Source: Kitasatospora sp. NA04385
GTDB taxonomy: Bacteria; Actinomycetota; Actinomycetes; Streptomycetales; Streptomycetaceae
Direction: 5' to 3'
NCBI RefSeq assembly: GCF_013364235.1
Contig: NZ_CP054919.1
Coordinates: 6,077,001-6,141,000, forward strand
Length of the DNA: 64,000 nt
The notes below the pieces were generated by a model. The model was given only the letters and a program-made list of their open reading frames with translations. It ran no database searches and was not told where the DNA came from. Shown in pieces: positions 1 through 8,794 of this stretch; position 1 is the stretch's first letter, and every line of letters starts with the position of its first letter. A program made the translations under genes and the position numbers.

Positions 1-1
1 C

Positions 2-1213
2 CGCGCCCAGCGCCGGGCCGGCGCCCGGGAGGCCGCCGCCGCCACCCTGGCCGAGGCCGCCCGGCTCGGCACCGACCTGCTCGGCCCGGACGACCCGCGC
101 ACCCTGCTCGCCGGGTCGGAGCACGGCCGCACCCTGATGCTGCTGCGCCGCTGGGCGGAGGCCGAACAGGCGCTCCGTGCCGTCGCCGACGCCGCCGCCC
201 CGCACCCCGACCAGCGCCGCCTGGCCCTCCGGCTCGACGCGCTCGGCGCCCTCGGTGCCGTCCTGCTGCGGCACGGGCGGCCCGCCGCGGCGGCCGCCGT
301 CCTGGAGGAGCACCGGGAACTGGCCCGGCAGTTGGAGTACGACCTCGCCGGGAGCCTGTCCGCCGAGGACCTGGCGGACGCCTACGTCCTGCTCGCCCGC
401 GGGGCGGAGGCCGTCCACCTCTACGCCGACACCGCCGCGCACCGGGAGGCCGGGGCGGCCGCGGGGCGCTCCGACGCCGCCGTCCTGCGGCTGCGGGCCA
501 AACTGGCCCGGGCCCTGCTGCTGCTCGGGCACCACGTCCAGGCCGAGCGGGCGGCGCGCGCGGTGCTCGGGGCCGCCGCCGACGACCCGGCGGGGACCGG
601 CCGGTGGATGGCCGCGGCCGCCCTCTCCCGCGCGCTGGTGCTACAGGACCGGGCCGCGGAGGGCGAGGCCGTCGCCCGGGAGGCCGCCGCGTGGCCCCGG
701 GCCGGGGGGCCGGAGAGCGCCCTCCCGCTCCGGATCGGGCACGCGCTGGCGGCGGCCCTGAACGCGCAGCAGCGCCACCGGGAGGCGCTGGAACTGGTCC
801 TCGCCCAGCTCGCGGTCAGGGCGGCTGCGGCGGGCCCGGCAGGTACGGCGGGCCCGGCTGATGCGTCGGCTGCGCCGGGCGGGGAGCCCGGGGAGACCGG
901 TGAGGCCGCCACGGTGTACCACTACGACCTGGCCGCCGCCCTCCTCGGGCTCGGTCGTCCCGAGGAGGCCCGGCAGGCCGTCGAGGGGCTGGTCGCCCAC
1001 TGCCGGGCCGCCCTCGCCCCGCACGACCACACCGGGCTCGTCGTCGGCACCCTGTACGGGCGCGTCCTGGCCGCGCTCGGCCGCACCGAGGAGGCCCGGT
1101 CCGAGCTCGCCGCCAACGTCGCCGCCTGGCGCGAGGGTTACGGGCCCGAGCACGTCCGCACGCTGGCCGCCGAGCGCGCACTCGCGGCGGTGCGGGAGCC
1201 GGACGAGGGGTGA
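2..1213 (+). CDS. TPR-repeat protein, C-terminal part (5' end outside window)
   Basis: The frame is open from the second base, so the ATG at 137 is only an internal Met and the true start lies upstream. The 403 visible residues are almost wholly helical and Ala/Leu/Arg-rich. TPR-like helices recur (LGRPEEARQAVEGL, LGRTEEARSELAAN), and the turn signatures GPDDPRTL and GPEHVRTL are typical of the C-terminal TPR arrays of actinobacterial NB-ARC, SARP or other signalling proteins. Such arrays bind protein partners; no catalytic motif is visible in this part. The upstream domain that would define the protein cannot be seen, so the specific role is unknown. The gene ends 458 bp before the EF-G paralogue and is probably a separate transcription unit, because a promoter-like sequence lies between them. 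Confidence 0.75.
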   Translation, partial: RAQRRAGAREAAAATLAEAARLGTDLLGPDDPRTLLAGSEHGRTLMLLRRWAEAEQALRAVADAAAPHPDQRRLALRLDALGALGAVLLRHGRPAAAAAVLEEHRELARQLEYDLAGSLSAEDLADAYVLLARGAEAVHLYADTAAHREAGAAAGRSDAAVLRLRAKLARALLLLGHHVQAERAARAVLGAAADDPAGTGRWMAAAALSRALVLQDRAAEGEAVAREAAAWPRAGGPESALPLRIGHALAAALNAQQRHREALELVLAQLAVRAAAAGPAGTAGPADASAAPGGEPGETGEAATVYHYDLAAALLGLGRPEEARQAVEGLVAHCRAALAPHDHTGLVVGTLYGRVLAALGRTEEARSELAANVAAWREGYGPEHVRTLAAERALAAVREPDEG

Positions 1214-1282
1214 GGCGGGCCAGGGCCTACGGTTGCTCAACTCGGCTGCGGGGGACGCTGGTTGGAGGACCGGCAAAATGTG

Positions 1283-1312
1283 GTGACGGCGGGCGGGCGG
1301 CGTCCCTAGACT
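1283..1312 (+). promoter_or_regulatory. Candidate promoter for leader ORF and EF-G paralogue
   Basis: GTGACG (1283-1288) and TAGACT (1307-1312) are 18 bp apart. They fit the Streptomyces housekeeping pattern TTGACN / TAGRRT well, and they lie about 75 bp upstream of the short leader ORF. Transcription would start near 1319. This is a sequence match only. Confidence 0.4.
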
Positions 1313-1388
1313 CTGCTCGCTGGACAACGCCCGGGCCGGACGGCCGATCGGGCGCACCGTGACGTGAGTGGAGAGGGAGGGACCGGTC

Positions 1389-1484
1389 GTGCGTGGCACC
1401 GCTGCTGTCGTTCCCCCGTCGCGGTTCGAGGTGATCCTGGTGTCCCGGGCGGGCCGGTGCCCGCTGCGCGGCCGGTGCCGGTAG
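1389..1484 (+). CDS. Short leader ORF (31 aa) upstream of EF-G paralogue
   Basis: A GTG codon follows a strong ribosome site (GGGAGGG near 1374-1380) at good spacing and opens a 31-codon frame ending in TAG. The peptide ends in a Cys/Arg-rich stretch (RAGRCPLRGRCR). It lies 187 bp before the EF-G start, behind a promoter-like sequence. Short upstream ORFs with a strong ribosome site commonly act in ribosome-mediated attenuation, and genes for ribosome-acting factors are classic targets. The position therefore suggests a cis-acting leader peptide rather than a functional protein. I see no clear terminator/antiterminator pair between it and the gene, so the mechanism is unproven. Confidence 0.45.
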   Translation: MRGTAAVVPPSRFEVILVSRAGRCPLRGRCR

Positions 1485-1671
1485 GAACCACGAACTCCCT
1501 GCCTTTTTGCCCTCGTTGACCACCCGTTCCACCTGCCCGCCCGTCGGCCCGTCCGGCGCGGTGGGCGCGGTGGGCGCCGCACGGGTGTGCACCGGGCCGG
1601 TGGGCGTCCCCCGTGGTGCCGTGAATCGCGCTGCCGATTCCAGGAACGAACTCCGAAGGGCCCGGGCCGCC

Positions 1672-3774
1672 ATGCGCACCGACCTCGTCACCACCGTCCC
1701 CACCGCCACCGCCGCCTCCACCGCTGCCGCCTCCGCCGCTGCCGTCGCCGCGGTCCGCAACCTGGGCATCCTGGCCCACGTGGACGCGGGCAAGACCACC
1801 GTCACCGAGCGGATCCTCTTCCTGACCGGCGAGACCCACAAGCGCGGCGAGGTCCACGACGGCACCACCGTCACCGACTTCGACCCGCAGGAGCGCGACC
1901 GCGGCATCACCATCTTCGCCGCGGCCGTCAGCTGCCGGTGGGACGGCCACCTGCTCAACCTGATCGACACCCCCGGCCACGTCGACTTCGCCGACGAGGT
2001 GGAACGTTCGCTGCGCGTGCTGGACGGCGCGGTGGCCGTGTTCGACGCGGTCGCGGGCGTCGAGCCGCAGAGCGAGTCGGTGTGGCGGCAGGCCGACCGG
2101 CACGGCGTGCCGCGGATCGCGTTCGTCAACAAGATGGACCGGCCCGGCGCCGACCTGGACGCCGCCGTCGCCTCCATCCGGGACCGGCTCCACCCCGCCC
2201 CGCTGGCCGTGCAGTTGCCGATCGGCCGGGAGGGCGGGTTCGTGGGCGTGGTCGACCTGGTCGGGCTGCGCGCGCTGACCTGGCCGGACGACGCCGAGCC
2301 CGGCGACGGCTACCAAGTCGTCGACGTCCCCGAGGAGTTGGCGGCCGAAGCGGCCCGGCGTCGCCAGGCGCTGGCCGAGGCGGTGGCCGAACTGCACCCC
2401 GCCGCGCTGGAGGAGTACTGCGCCACCGGCACCCTCGCGGTCGGCACGCTCACCGCTGCGCTGCGCCAACTCACCGGCAGCGGACAGGCGGTGGTGGTGC
2501 TGTGCGGCTCGGCGTACCGCAACCGCGGCGTCGAACCGCTGCTGGACGCGGTGACCGCGTACCTGCCGTCGCCGCTGGACGTCCCGCCGGTGCGCGGGGA
2601 GTTCGAGGGCGCCCCGCAGGAACGCGCCGCCGAAGCACAACAGCCTTTCTCGGCACTGGTGTTCAAGGTCTCCGCGAGCACCACCGGCCGGCTCAGCAGC
2701 CTGCGGATCTACTCCGGCACCCTACGGAAGGGGGACACCGTGCTCGACGCGCGCACCGGCCGCACCGAACGGATCGGCCGGATCCTGCGGGTGCAGGCCG
2801 ACCGGCACAGCGAGACCGACACCGCGGTGGCCGGCGACATCGTCGCCGTGATCGGCGCGAAGGGCGCCAAGGTCGGCACCACGCTGTGCGCCCCGCACGC
2901 CCCGCTGGTGCTCGAACCGGCCGCCGCCGCCGACCCGGTGGTGACCGTCGCGGTCGAGGCCCGCCGCTCGGTGGACACCGACCGGCTGGCCGTCGCGCTG
3001 GCCCGGATCACCGAGGAGGACCCGTCGCTGGTCGTCCGCAGCGACCCGGAGAGCGGGCAGCGCACGCTGTCCGGGATGGGCGAACTGCACCTGGAGGTCG
3101 CGGTGGAGAAGCTGCGCCGGGCCGGGCTGGAGGTCACCGTCGGACGGCCGGAGGTCGCCTACCGGGAGACCCTCGCCACGGCGGTGTCCGGCCTCGTCCT
3201 GCGGCACGTCAAACAGGACGGCGGCTCCGGCCAGTTCGCGCACATCGTGGTCGACGTCGACCCGCTCGGCGAACCCGGTACGGACGGCTTCGAGTTCCGC
3301 TCCACCGTCACCGGCGGCCGGGTGCCGCAGGAGTTCGTGCAGGCCGTCGAGGCGGGCTGCCGGGACGCCCTCGCGGACGGCCCGCTCGGCCACCCGGTCA
3401 CCGGCGTCCGGGTCACCCTCACCGACGGGGCGACCCACGTCAAGGACTCCTCCGACCTGGCGTTCCGCACCGCCGGACGGCTCGCCCTGCGCGAGGCGCT
3501 GCGGCGCGGCGGCCCGCTGTTGCTGGAGCCCGTCGTGGAACTCACCGCGACGGTGCCGCCGGACGGCGTCGGCGGCGTCCTCGGCGACCTGTCCGCCCGC
3601 CGCGGCCGGGTGCACGGCTCCGAGCCGCGCGGCGGCAGCGCGGTGCTGACGGCCACCGTCCCGCTGGCCGAACTCTTCGGCTATGCGGGCGCCCTGCGCG
3701 GCCGCACCCAGGGCCGGGGCACGTTCACCACCCGGCCCGCCGGGTACGCCCCGGCACCGCGGGCGCAGCAGTAG
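1672..3774 (+). CDS. Elongation factor G paralogue (EF-G2-like translational GTPase)
   Basis: This 700-residue protein has the full translational GTPase signature: G1 AHVDAGKTT (35-43), G2 region DRGITI, G3 DTPGH (99-103) and G4 NKMD (153-156), followed by the EF-G domain II-V order. The length matches EF-G. The NKMDRPGA run is EF-G-like rather than TetM/OtrA-like, but the N-terminus is extended and no rpsL/rpsG/tuf neighbours are present, so this is a second, non-housekeeping EF-G. Such paralogues act on the ribosome in translocation, recycling or stress. ATG 1672 was chosen because GAAGGG lies 11 bp upstream; GTG 1621 would add 17 residues. Residues 5-27 are a Thr/Ala-rich low-complexity tract not found in canonical EF-G. 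A leader ORF upstream suggests translational control. Confidence 0.85.
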   Translation: MRTDLVTTVPTATAASTAAASAAAVAAVRNLGILAHVDAGKTTVTERILFLTGETHKRGEVHDGTTVTDFDPQERDRGITIFAAAVSCRWDGHLLNLIDTPGHVDFADEVERSLRVLDGAVAVFDAVAGVEPQSESVWRQADRHGVPRIAFVNKMDRPGADLDAAVASIRDRLHPAPLAVQLPIGREGGFVGVVDLVGLRALTWPDDAEPGDGYQVVDVPEELAAEAARRRQALAEAVAELHPAALEEYCATGTLAVGTLTAALRQLTGSGQAVVVLCGSAYRNRGVEPLLDAVTAYLPSPLDVPPVRGEFEGAPQERAAEAQQPFSALVFKVSASTTGRLSSLRIYSGTLRKGDTVLDARTGRTERIGRILRVQADRHSETDTAVAGDIVAVIGAKGAKVGTTLCAPHAPLVLEPAAAADPVVTVAVEARRSVDTDRLAVALARITEEDPSLVVRSDPESGQRTLSGMGELHLEVAVEKLRRAGLEVTVGRPEVAYRETLATAVSGLVLRHVKQDGGSGQFAHIVVDVDPLGEPGTDGFEFRSTVTGGRVPQEFVQAVEAGCRDALADGPLGHPVTGVRVTLTDGATHVKDSSDLAFRTAGRLALREALRRGGPLLLEPVVELTATVPPDGVGGVLGDLSARRGRVHGSEPRGGSAVLTATVPLAELFGYAGALRGRTQGRGTFTTRPAGYAPAPRAQQ

Positions 3775-3781
3775 CGGACGC

Positions 3782-3827
3782 GGCCCCGTCCCGCCCTTCC
3801 GCCTCTCGGCGGGGGCGGGGCGGGGCC
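3782..3827. terminator. Bidirectional terminator hairpin
   Basis: A G+C inverted repeat with arms of about 15 bp (GGCCCCGTCCCGCCC against GGGCGGGGCGGGGCC) sits between two convergent genes, the EF-G paralogue and the regulator at 3850-4959. There is no T-tract, which is common for Streptomyces terminators. Confidence 0.6.
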
Positions 3828-3849
3828 GGGGTCGTGCCGGTCGTCCGGG

Positions 3850-4959
3850 TCAGCGCAGCCAGCCGCGTTCGGTGGCCCGGGCCCCGGCCTGGAAGCGGCT
3901 GCGGGCGCCCAGCACCTCCATCGCCTCGGCGGCCAGCCGCCGGACGGTCCGCTCGGAGACGCCGAGCTTCCGGGCCGCGACCACGTCGGTGTCGCCCTGC
4001 TGGAGGATCCGCAGCAGCGCGTAGTGCTGCGCCGTCATGCCGTTCGGGTCACGCCCCCTGGGGTGGCAGAGCGGGGCGGCGCTGTGCCACAGCCCGTCGA
4101 ACAGCGCGCACAGCGCGGCGACCGGCCCGCGGCCGTGCAGCACGGTGGCGGTGTCCGCGCGCTCCGGGTCGAGCGGCAGCAGGGCGGTCTCCCGGTCCAG
4201 CACCACCATGCGCAGTGGCAGCGCGGCCACGGTGCGCACCGAGCCGCCGAGTCCGACCAGGCGGCGGGCGTACTCCACGACGGGCGGGTGGCGGCGCACC
4301 GCGTCGACGAACAGGGTGCGCAACTCGACTCCGCGGTGCAGCAGTTCGGCGCAGAGCGACTCGTCGAGCAGGGCGTCGGCCGGGGTGCCCGCGGGTCCGT
4401 GGCCCGGCCTGCCGGTCGGTGCGGTGGCGGGCGCGGTGGTCGGTTCGGTGGCGGGTGCGGTGGTCGGTGCGGCGGTCGGTTCGGTGGCGGGCACGGTGGC
4501 CGGTGCGGCGGTCGGTTCGGTGGCGGGGGAGAGGACCAGCACCTGGGAGGTGGTGCCCGCGCCGAGTTCGGCCAGCCGGTCGCGGATCGCGTCCGGGCCG
4601 ATCAGGTACTCGGTGCGGGTGTGTCGGCGTTCGGCCTCGGCCTCGGCGCGCAGTTGGCCGAACGCGGCCTGGGCCTGTTCGAACTCCTGCCGCTGGGACA
4701 GCAGTTCGGCCTCGCGGCGGGCCAGCAGCGCGGCCAGTCCGAGTTCCGGCACCACCGGGTGCAGGGCCGCCGGGTCGCCCCAGGACGGCCGGAGCAGTCC
4801 GAGGCCGGTCAACTCGCTCCGGGAGGAGTGCAGTTGCTCCGCTGCCAGGCCGAGGCGGGCGGTCAGCTCGGCGTCCGTCGCGCCGGGGGTGCGCAGCAGT
4901 TCGCGGTACAGCTTGGCGGCCGGGTCGCTCAGGCCGAACGCCTGGAGGGCGACGGGCAT
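3850..4959 (-). CDS. TrmB-like / LuxR-type HTH transcriptional regulator
   Basis: The protein has 369 residues. The N-terminus (FGLSDPAAKLYRELLRTPG) is a TrmB-like winged helix, and the C-terminus (AARKLGVSERTVRRLAAEAM) is a LuxR-type DNA-binding helix-turn-helix. This two-HTH layout is common among Streptomyces regulators with a central sensor region of unknown ligand. The middle (about residues 145-180) is a Pro/Thr/Ala-rich tandem repeat that probably works as a flexible linker. The gene is divergent from an MFS exporter at 5184, and the shared intergenic region holds a palindrome, so control of the exporter is a reasonable inference. The start is the ATG at 4959. Confidence 0.8.
   Translation of the reverse strand: MPVALQAFGLSDPAAKLYRELLRTPGATDAELTARLGLAAEQLHSSRSELTGLGLLRPSWGDPAALHPVVPELGLAALLARREAELLSQRQEFEQAQAAFGQLRAEAEAERRHTRTEYLIGPDAIRDRLAELGAGTTSQVLVLSPATEPTAAPATVPATEPTAAPTTAPATEPTTAPATAPTGRPGHGPAGTPADALLDESLCAELLHRGVELRTLFVDAVRRHPPVVEYARRLVGLGGSVRTVAALPLRMVVLDRETALLPLDPERADTATVLHGRGPVAALCALFDGLWHSAAPLCHPRGRDPNGMTAQHYALLRILQQGDTDVVAARKLGVSERTVRRLAAEAMEVLGARSRFQAGARATERGWLR
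4412..4528 (-). repeat. Intragenic 36-bp tandem repeat in regulator linker
   Basis: The tract is built from 12-bp subunits of the type TCGGTTCGGTGG / CGGGTGCGGTGG / TCGGTGCGGCGG, arranged as a higher-order 36-bp unit repeated about three times. Reading in frame, it encodes a 12-residue PATEPTAAPTTA-type repeat. Length multiples of three keep the gene intact. Confidence 0.7.
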
Positions 4960-5046
4960 CTCAGTGGACGCCCGGGGTGCGGCGGCCGGAGCAGGTCACC
5001 GTGTGCATCGCCGCCGCTCCTCCACCCGCCCGTTCGACCAGTCTGG

Positions 5047-5062
5047 GGTAGGTCTAGACCAT
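5047..5062. promoter_or_regulatory. Palindromic operator candidate (DasR dre-like)
   Basis: The perfect palindrome GGTCTAGACC (5050-5059) lies in the 224-bp divergent intergenic region. With flanks it matches 12 of 16 positions of the known DasR (GntR family) dre consensus, whose core is TGGTCTAGACCA. Either DasR or the adjacent regulator could bind here; the sequence alone cannot separate these. Confidence 0.4.
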
Positions 5063-5183
5063 TGGAGCGTCCGGTGTCAAAGGGTGCGGGCCCCGGCCGT
5101 GGCCGTGGCCGGAACCGGCAGTGCAGGGTTCGGACACCGTCCGCTCTGGTGGGCGGGCGAGCGGGTCGCCGAAGGTGGTGGGC

Positions 5184-6611
5184 ATGGCCCACACGCTCCC
5201 CGTCACCGCCCCATCGCCCTCTCCCGCTGCCGCTCCTTCTGTTCCCTCCGCTCCTCCCGTTTCCTCCCCTCCGTCCCCTCCGTCCGGTCCGGCCCGGGTC
5301 TCGCGGTGGCGGGCCGGGCTCGGGGTGCCGGACCTGACCGGGCACCGGCGGATCGTGGCGGCGACCGTGCTCGACGCGTTCGGGGTCGGCATGTTCGTGC
5401 CGCTGTCCTTCCTGTTCTTCGTGCTCACCACCGAACTGACCGTCGCCCAGGTCGGGTTCGGCAGTTCGCTGGCCACCCTGCTGTCGCTGCCGGTCGCTCC
5501 GCTGGCCGGCGCGCTGGTCGACCGCTGGGGCGCGCGTACCTCGCTGATCGTCAACAACCTGCTGGCGGCGGCCGGTTACCTCGGCTACCTGCTGGTCGAC
5601 TCGCTGGTCGGGCTGGTCGCCGCGATGCTGGTGGTGCTCTCCGCGGAACGGCTGTACTTCGCCGCCTGGCCGGGCTTCGTCGCGGACCTGGCCGAGGGCG
5701 CCGAACTGGACCGCTGGTACGCGTTCACCACGGCCGGTACCAACGCCGCCGCCGGCCTGGGCGGCGCGGCCGGTGGCCTGCTGCTGGGCACCGGCTGGCC
5801 GGGCGCGGCGGTGGCGGTGGTCGCCGTGAACGCGGCCACCAGCGTGGCGGCGGCCGTCCTGCTGCTCGCGCCGGGCGCGCGTCCGCACCCGCGTCCGGAC
5901 TCGCGTCCGAAGCCGCGTCCGAAGTCGGGTGCCGGGCGTTCGGGACCGCGTCCTGGTCCGCGTGCCGGGCGTTCGAGCGGGAGTTCTGTGCCGCAGGACG
6001 CCCCGGGGTGGGGCGTGCTGCTGCGTGAACGGCGGCTGCTGGGGCTGCTGGCGGCGCAGGCCGCGCTCGGGTTCGGCTGGCTGATCCCCACCGTCGTGCT
6101 GCCGGTGTACCTGGTGAAGGTGGCCGGGCTGCCGGCCTGGGTGCCGTCCACCGCGCTGACCCTGAACGCCGTGGTGATCGTGCTGGTGCAGTCCGCGACG
6201 ACCGCCCGGCTGGTGGCCTTCTCCCGTACTAGGGTGGTGGGTTGGGCGTCCGCGCTGATGGCCGGGGCGATCGCCGTGCTGGCGCTCGGCGGAGGGCGGG
6301 CCTGGTCGGTGTTCGGCGCGGTGCTGCTGTTCACCGCGGGCCAGGTCCTGGCGGGCCCCGCCTGCACCGCGATAGCGGCGACCGCGGCCCCGGCCGCCGC
6401 GCGCGGCCGCTTCCTGGCCCTGGTCAACCTGGCCTGGGCGGTCTCCGCGATCAGCGGCCCGCTGCTGGTCGGCACCCTGATCGAGCACCACGGCACGCTC
6501 TTCTGGTCCCTGCTCGCCGCCCTGGTCGCCGCCGGCGGTCTCGGCTTCCGCGCCGTCGGGCGGCGGCCGGGCTCGGGCGGCGACCAGGGGGCCCCGGGCG
6601 TCAGTAGGTGA
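5184..6611 (+). CDS. MFS transporter, probable drug/metabolite exporter
   Basis: The 475-residue protein has about 12 hydrophobic segments and an MFS loop between segments 2 and 3 (GALVDRWGARTSL). It is a proton-driven integral membrane exporter of unknown substrate. ATG 5184 was chosen because GAAGGTGG precedes it; the upstream ATG at 5121 gives an implausible soluble leader. The N-terminal tail is Pro/Ser-rich. The central cytoplasmic loop carries a Pro/Arg repeat (RPHPRPDSRPKPRPK) encoded by a 12-bp tandem repeat around 5878-5930. The gene is divergent from the TrmB/LuxR-type regulator, its likely controller, and its last 11 bp overlap the phospholipase gene on the other strand. Confidence 0.85.
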   Translation: MAHTLPVTAPSPSPAAAPSVPSAPPVSSPPSPPSGPARVSRWRAGLGVPDLTGHRRIVAATVLDAFGVGMFVPLSFLFFVLTTELTVAQVGFGSSLATLLSLPVAPLAGALVDRWGARTSLIVNNLLAAAGYLGYLLVDSLVGLVAAMLVVLSAERLYFAAWPGFVADLAEGAELDRWYAFTTAGTNAAAGLGGAAGGLLLGTGWPGAAVAVVAVNAATSVAAAVLLLAPGARPHPRPDSRPKPRPKSGAGRSGPRPGPRAGRSSGSSVPQDAPGWGVLLRERRLLGLLAAQAALGFGWLIPTVVLPVYLVKVAGLPAWVPSTALTLNAVVIVLVQSATTARLVAFSRTRVVGWASALMAGAIAVLALGGGRAWSVFGAVLLFTAGQVLAGPACTAIAATAAPAAARGRFLALVNLAWAVSAISGPLLVGTLIEHHGTLFWSLLAALVAAGGLGFRAVGRRPGSGGDQGAPGVSR

Positions 6612-8673
6612 GCAGGCCCGGGTCGGAGAGGGACGGGGCGCCGGTCTCGACGTGGCCGGCCAGGCGGCGGACGAAGTCGGCGCTCCGGTCGGAGGTGACG
6701 GTGAGGTCGTACCAGTGGCGGCAGGTGGAGAGGTCGACGGTGAGGATGGCGGTCGCGCCCTTGCGGACGGTGACGGTCCGCGGGGAGCCCGCGTAGGCGT
6801 TGGTGACGGTGAGGACGGCATCGGCGCCGGCCGGGTTGGTGAAGGTCAGGACGAGGTTGCCGGTGGCGGCGTCGTGGCGGGCGGTGACCTCGGGGCCCGC
6901 GGTCTTGCCGGGGTTGCGGAAGCGGCGCAGGAAACCGTTCGGGCCGAACACGGTGAGGTCGGTGACGCCGCCGGAGTACGCGGTGTTCCAGGCATCGGAG
7001 AGGGACTTGCCGGCCTCGGCGGTGTACGTCCACGGGCCGTCGGTGCGGTTCGCCGAGGTGACCAGGAACTGGGCGCCCGCGGCCGGCCCGCCGCTGAACG
7101 CGAGGGCGTACTTGCCGGTCGAGACGTCGGCCGAACCGTCCACGTACGGCGCGTACTTGAGCGGACGGGTGGGCTTGGACCCGGCCTCCTGCCGCGGCAT
7201 GGTGCCGGTCGCGGGCGGGGCCGGGACGTAGTCGGGGTGCCGGTCGTGGTCGGCGGGCAGGTAGCCGGCGGTGGACGGCAGCGCGGCCGGGGCGGTGTTG
7301 CTCGCGGTGAAGTCGAAGGCCGAGGTGAGGTCGCCGCAGACGGCGCGCCGCCAGGGCGAGATGTGCGGTTCGGCGACGCCGAAGCGCCGCTCGATGAAGC
7401 GGATGATCGAGGTGTGGTCGAAGGTCTCCGAGCAGGTGTAGCCGCCGGTGCTCCACGGCGAGACCACCAGCATCGGCACCCGCTGCCCGAGACCGTACGG
7501 TCCGGCCGCGTAACTCGCGTTGCCCGCGAAGTAGTCGGCGCCGGTGGCGACGGTGGACAGGCCCTGGTTGGCGGAGGCGGGCGGGAACGGCGGCACCACG
7601 TGGTCGAAGAAGCCGTCGTTCTCGTCGTAGGTGATGAACAGCGCGGTGCGGGCCCAGACGTCCGGGTTCGAGGTGAGCGCGTCCAGCACCTGCGAGACGT
7701 ACCAGGCGCCGTAGTTGGCGGGCCAGTTGGGATGCTCGGTGTACGCCTCGGGGGCGACGATCCAGGAGACCTGCGGCAGCGTCCCGGCCGCGACGTCGCG
7801 CCGCAGCTGGTCGAACAGGCCGTCGCCGGCCTTGGCGTTCGTGCCGGTGCGGGCCTTCTCGTACAGCGCCGAACCGGGCTGCGCGGTGCGGTAGTTGTTG
7901 AAGTACAGCAGCGAGTTGTCACCGTAGTTGCCGCGGTGGGCGTCGCTGATCCAGCCCCAGGACCCGGCCGCGTTCAGGCCGTCGCCGACGTCCTGGTAGA
8001 TCCGCCAGGAGACACCGGCGGCCTCCAGCCGTTCCGGGTAGGTCGTCCAGGAGTAGCCCGCCTCCTGGTTGCCCAGCACCGGCCCGCCGCCGGTCGCGTC
8101 GTTGCCGGTGTAGCCCGTCCACAGGTAGTAGCGGTTCGGATCGGTGGAGCCGATGAACGAGCAGTGGTAGGCGTCGCACAGCGTGAACGCGTCGGCCAGC
8201 GCGTAGTGGAACGGGATGTCCTGCCGGGTCAGGTACGCCATCGTGGTGGCCGTCTTGGCCGGGACCCACTGGTCGTACTTGCCGCTGTTGAACGCCTTGT
8301 GGCCGCCCGCCCAGTCGTGGTTGAGGTCCTGGACGAACTGCATCCCGAGGTCGTTCACCTGCGGCCGGAACGGCAGGATCTCCTTCTTCGCGCTGTTCGC
8401 CTGGTACCAGACCGGCTTCCCGCTCGGCAGCGTCACCGGCCGCGGGTCGCCGAAGCCGCGCACGCCCTTCATCGCGCCGAAGTAGTGGTCGAAGGACCGG
8501 TTCTCCTGCATCAGCACCACGATGTGCTGCACGTCCTGGATGGTGCCCGTGGTGCCCTGCGGGGCGATTGCGGCGGCTCGCGCGATGCTGGGCGCCAGCG
8601 ACGAGAACGCCAGGCTCGCGCCCGCCAGTTGGAGGAAACGACGCCGGTTCGGTTCGAACGGTTCAGCAGCCAT
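6601..8673 (-). CDS. Tat-exported phosphocholine-type phospholipase C
   Basis: The 690-residue protein starts with a twin-arginine signal (NRRRFLQLAG followed by a hydrophobic stretch to SIARAAA), so it is exported folded by Tat. The mature part has the hallmarks of the non-haemolytic phospholipase C / acid-phosphatase-like family: ENRSFDHYFG near its start and the metal-binding THYDEND-type motif, here FITYDENDGFFDHVVPP. It also has the two C-terminal DUF756-type beta domains. It hydrolyses phosphatidylcholine-type lipids to diacylglycerol and a phosphorylated headgroup, probably for phosphate or choline scavenging. ATG 8673 is preferred because GAGG lies 10 bp upstream; GTG 8682 is the alternative. 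Two palindromic sites lie about 120-170 bp upstream. Confidence 0.9.
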   Translation of the reverse strand: MAAEPFEPNRRRFLQLAGASLAFSSLAPSIARAAAIAPQGTTGTIQDVQHIVVLMQENRSFDHYFGAMKGVRGFGDPRPVTLPSGKPVWYQANSAKKEILPFRPQVNDLGMQFVQDLNHDWAGGHKAFNSGKYDQWVPAKTATTMAYLTRQDIPFHYALADAFTLCDAYHCSFIGSTDPNRYYLWTGYTGNDATGGGPVLGNQEAGYSWTTYPERLEAAGVSWRIYQDVGDGLNAAGSWGWISDAHRGNYGDNSLLYFNNYRTAQPGSALYEKARTGTNAKAGDGLFDQLRRDVAAGTLPQVSWIVAPEAYTEHPNWPANYGAWYVSQVLDALTSNPDVWARTALFITYDENDGFFDHVVPPFPPASANQGLSTVATGADYFAGNASYAAGPYGLGQRVPMLVVSPWSTGGYTCSETFDHTSIIRFIERRFGVAEPHISPWRRAVCGDLTSAFDFTASNTAPAALPSTAGYLPADHDRHPDYVPAPPATGTMPRQEAGSKPTRPLKYAPYVDGSADVSTGKYALAFSGGPAAGAQFLVTSANRTDGPWTYTAEAGKSLSDAWNTAYSGGVTDLTVFGPNGFLRRFRNPGKTAGPEVTARHDAATGNLVLTFTNPAGADAVLTVTNAYAGSPRTVTVRKGATAILTVDLSTCRHWYDLTVTSDRSADFVRRLAGHVETGAPSLSDPGLLTY

Positions 8674-8794
8674 GGGGGACACGACCTCTACGGATGAGGG
8701 GCGGACGGAGGGCGTCCCCCAGGACAGCGCGCCCGGGGTACCGCCCGTCGTCCCGCTCGTGGCCGACCGGCGTACGTCGGGCGAACGCCTTGAG

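Noticed and set aside
1672..3774. Tetracycline ribosomal protection protein (OtrA/TetM type)
   Set aside because: The G4 region NKMDRPGA and domain layout are EF-G-like rather than those of protection proteins.
1587..5051. A 1154-codon open frame across the EF-G gene and regulator
   Set aside because: It is a high-GC shadow: Arg/Pro/Gly-rich, no domain, and antisense or out of frame to two recognised genes.
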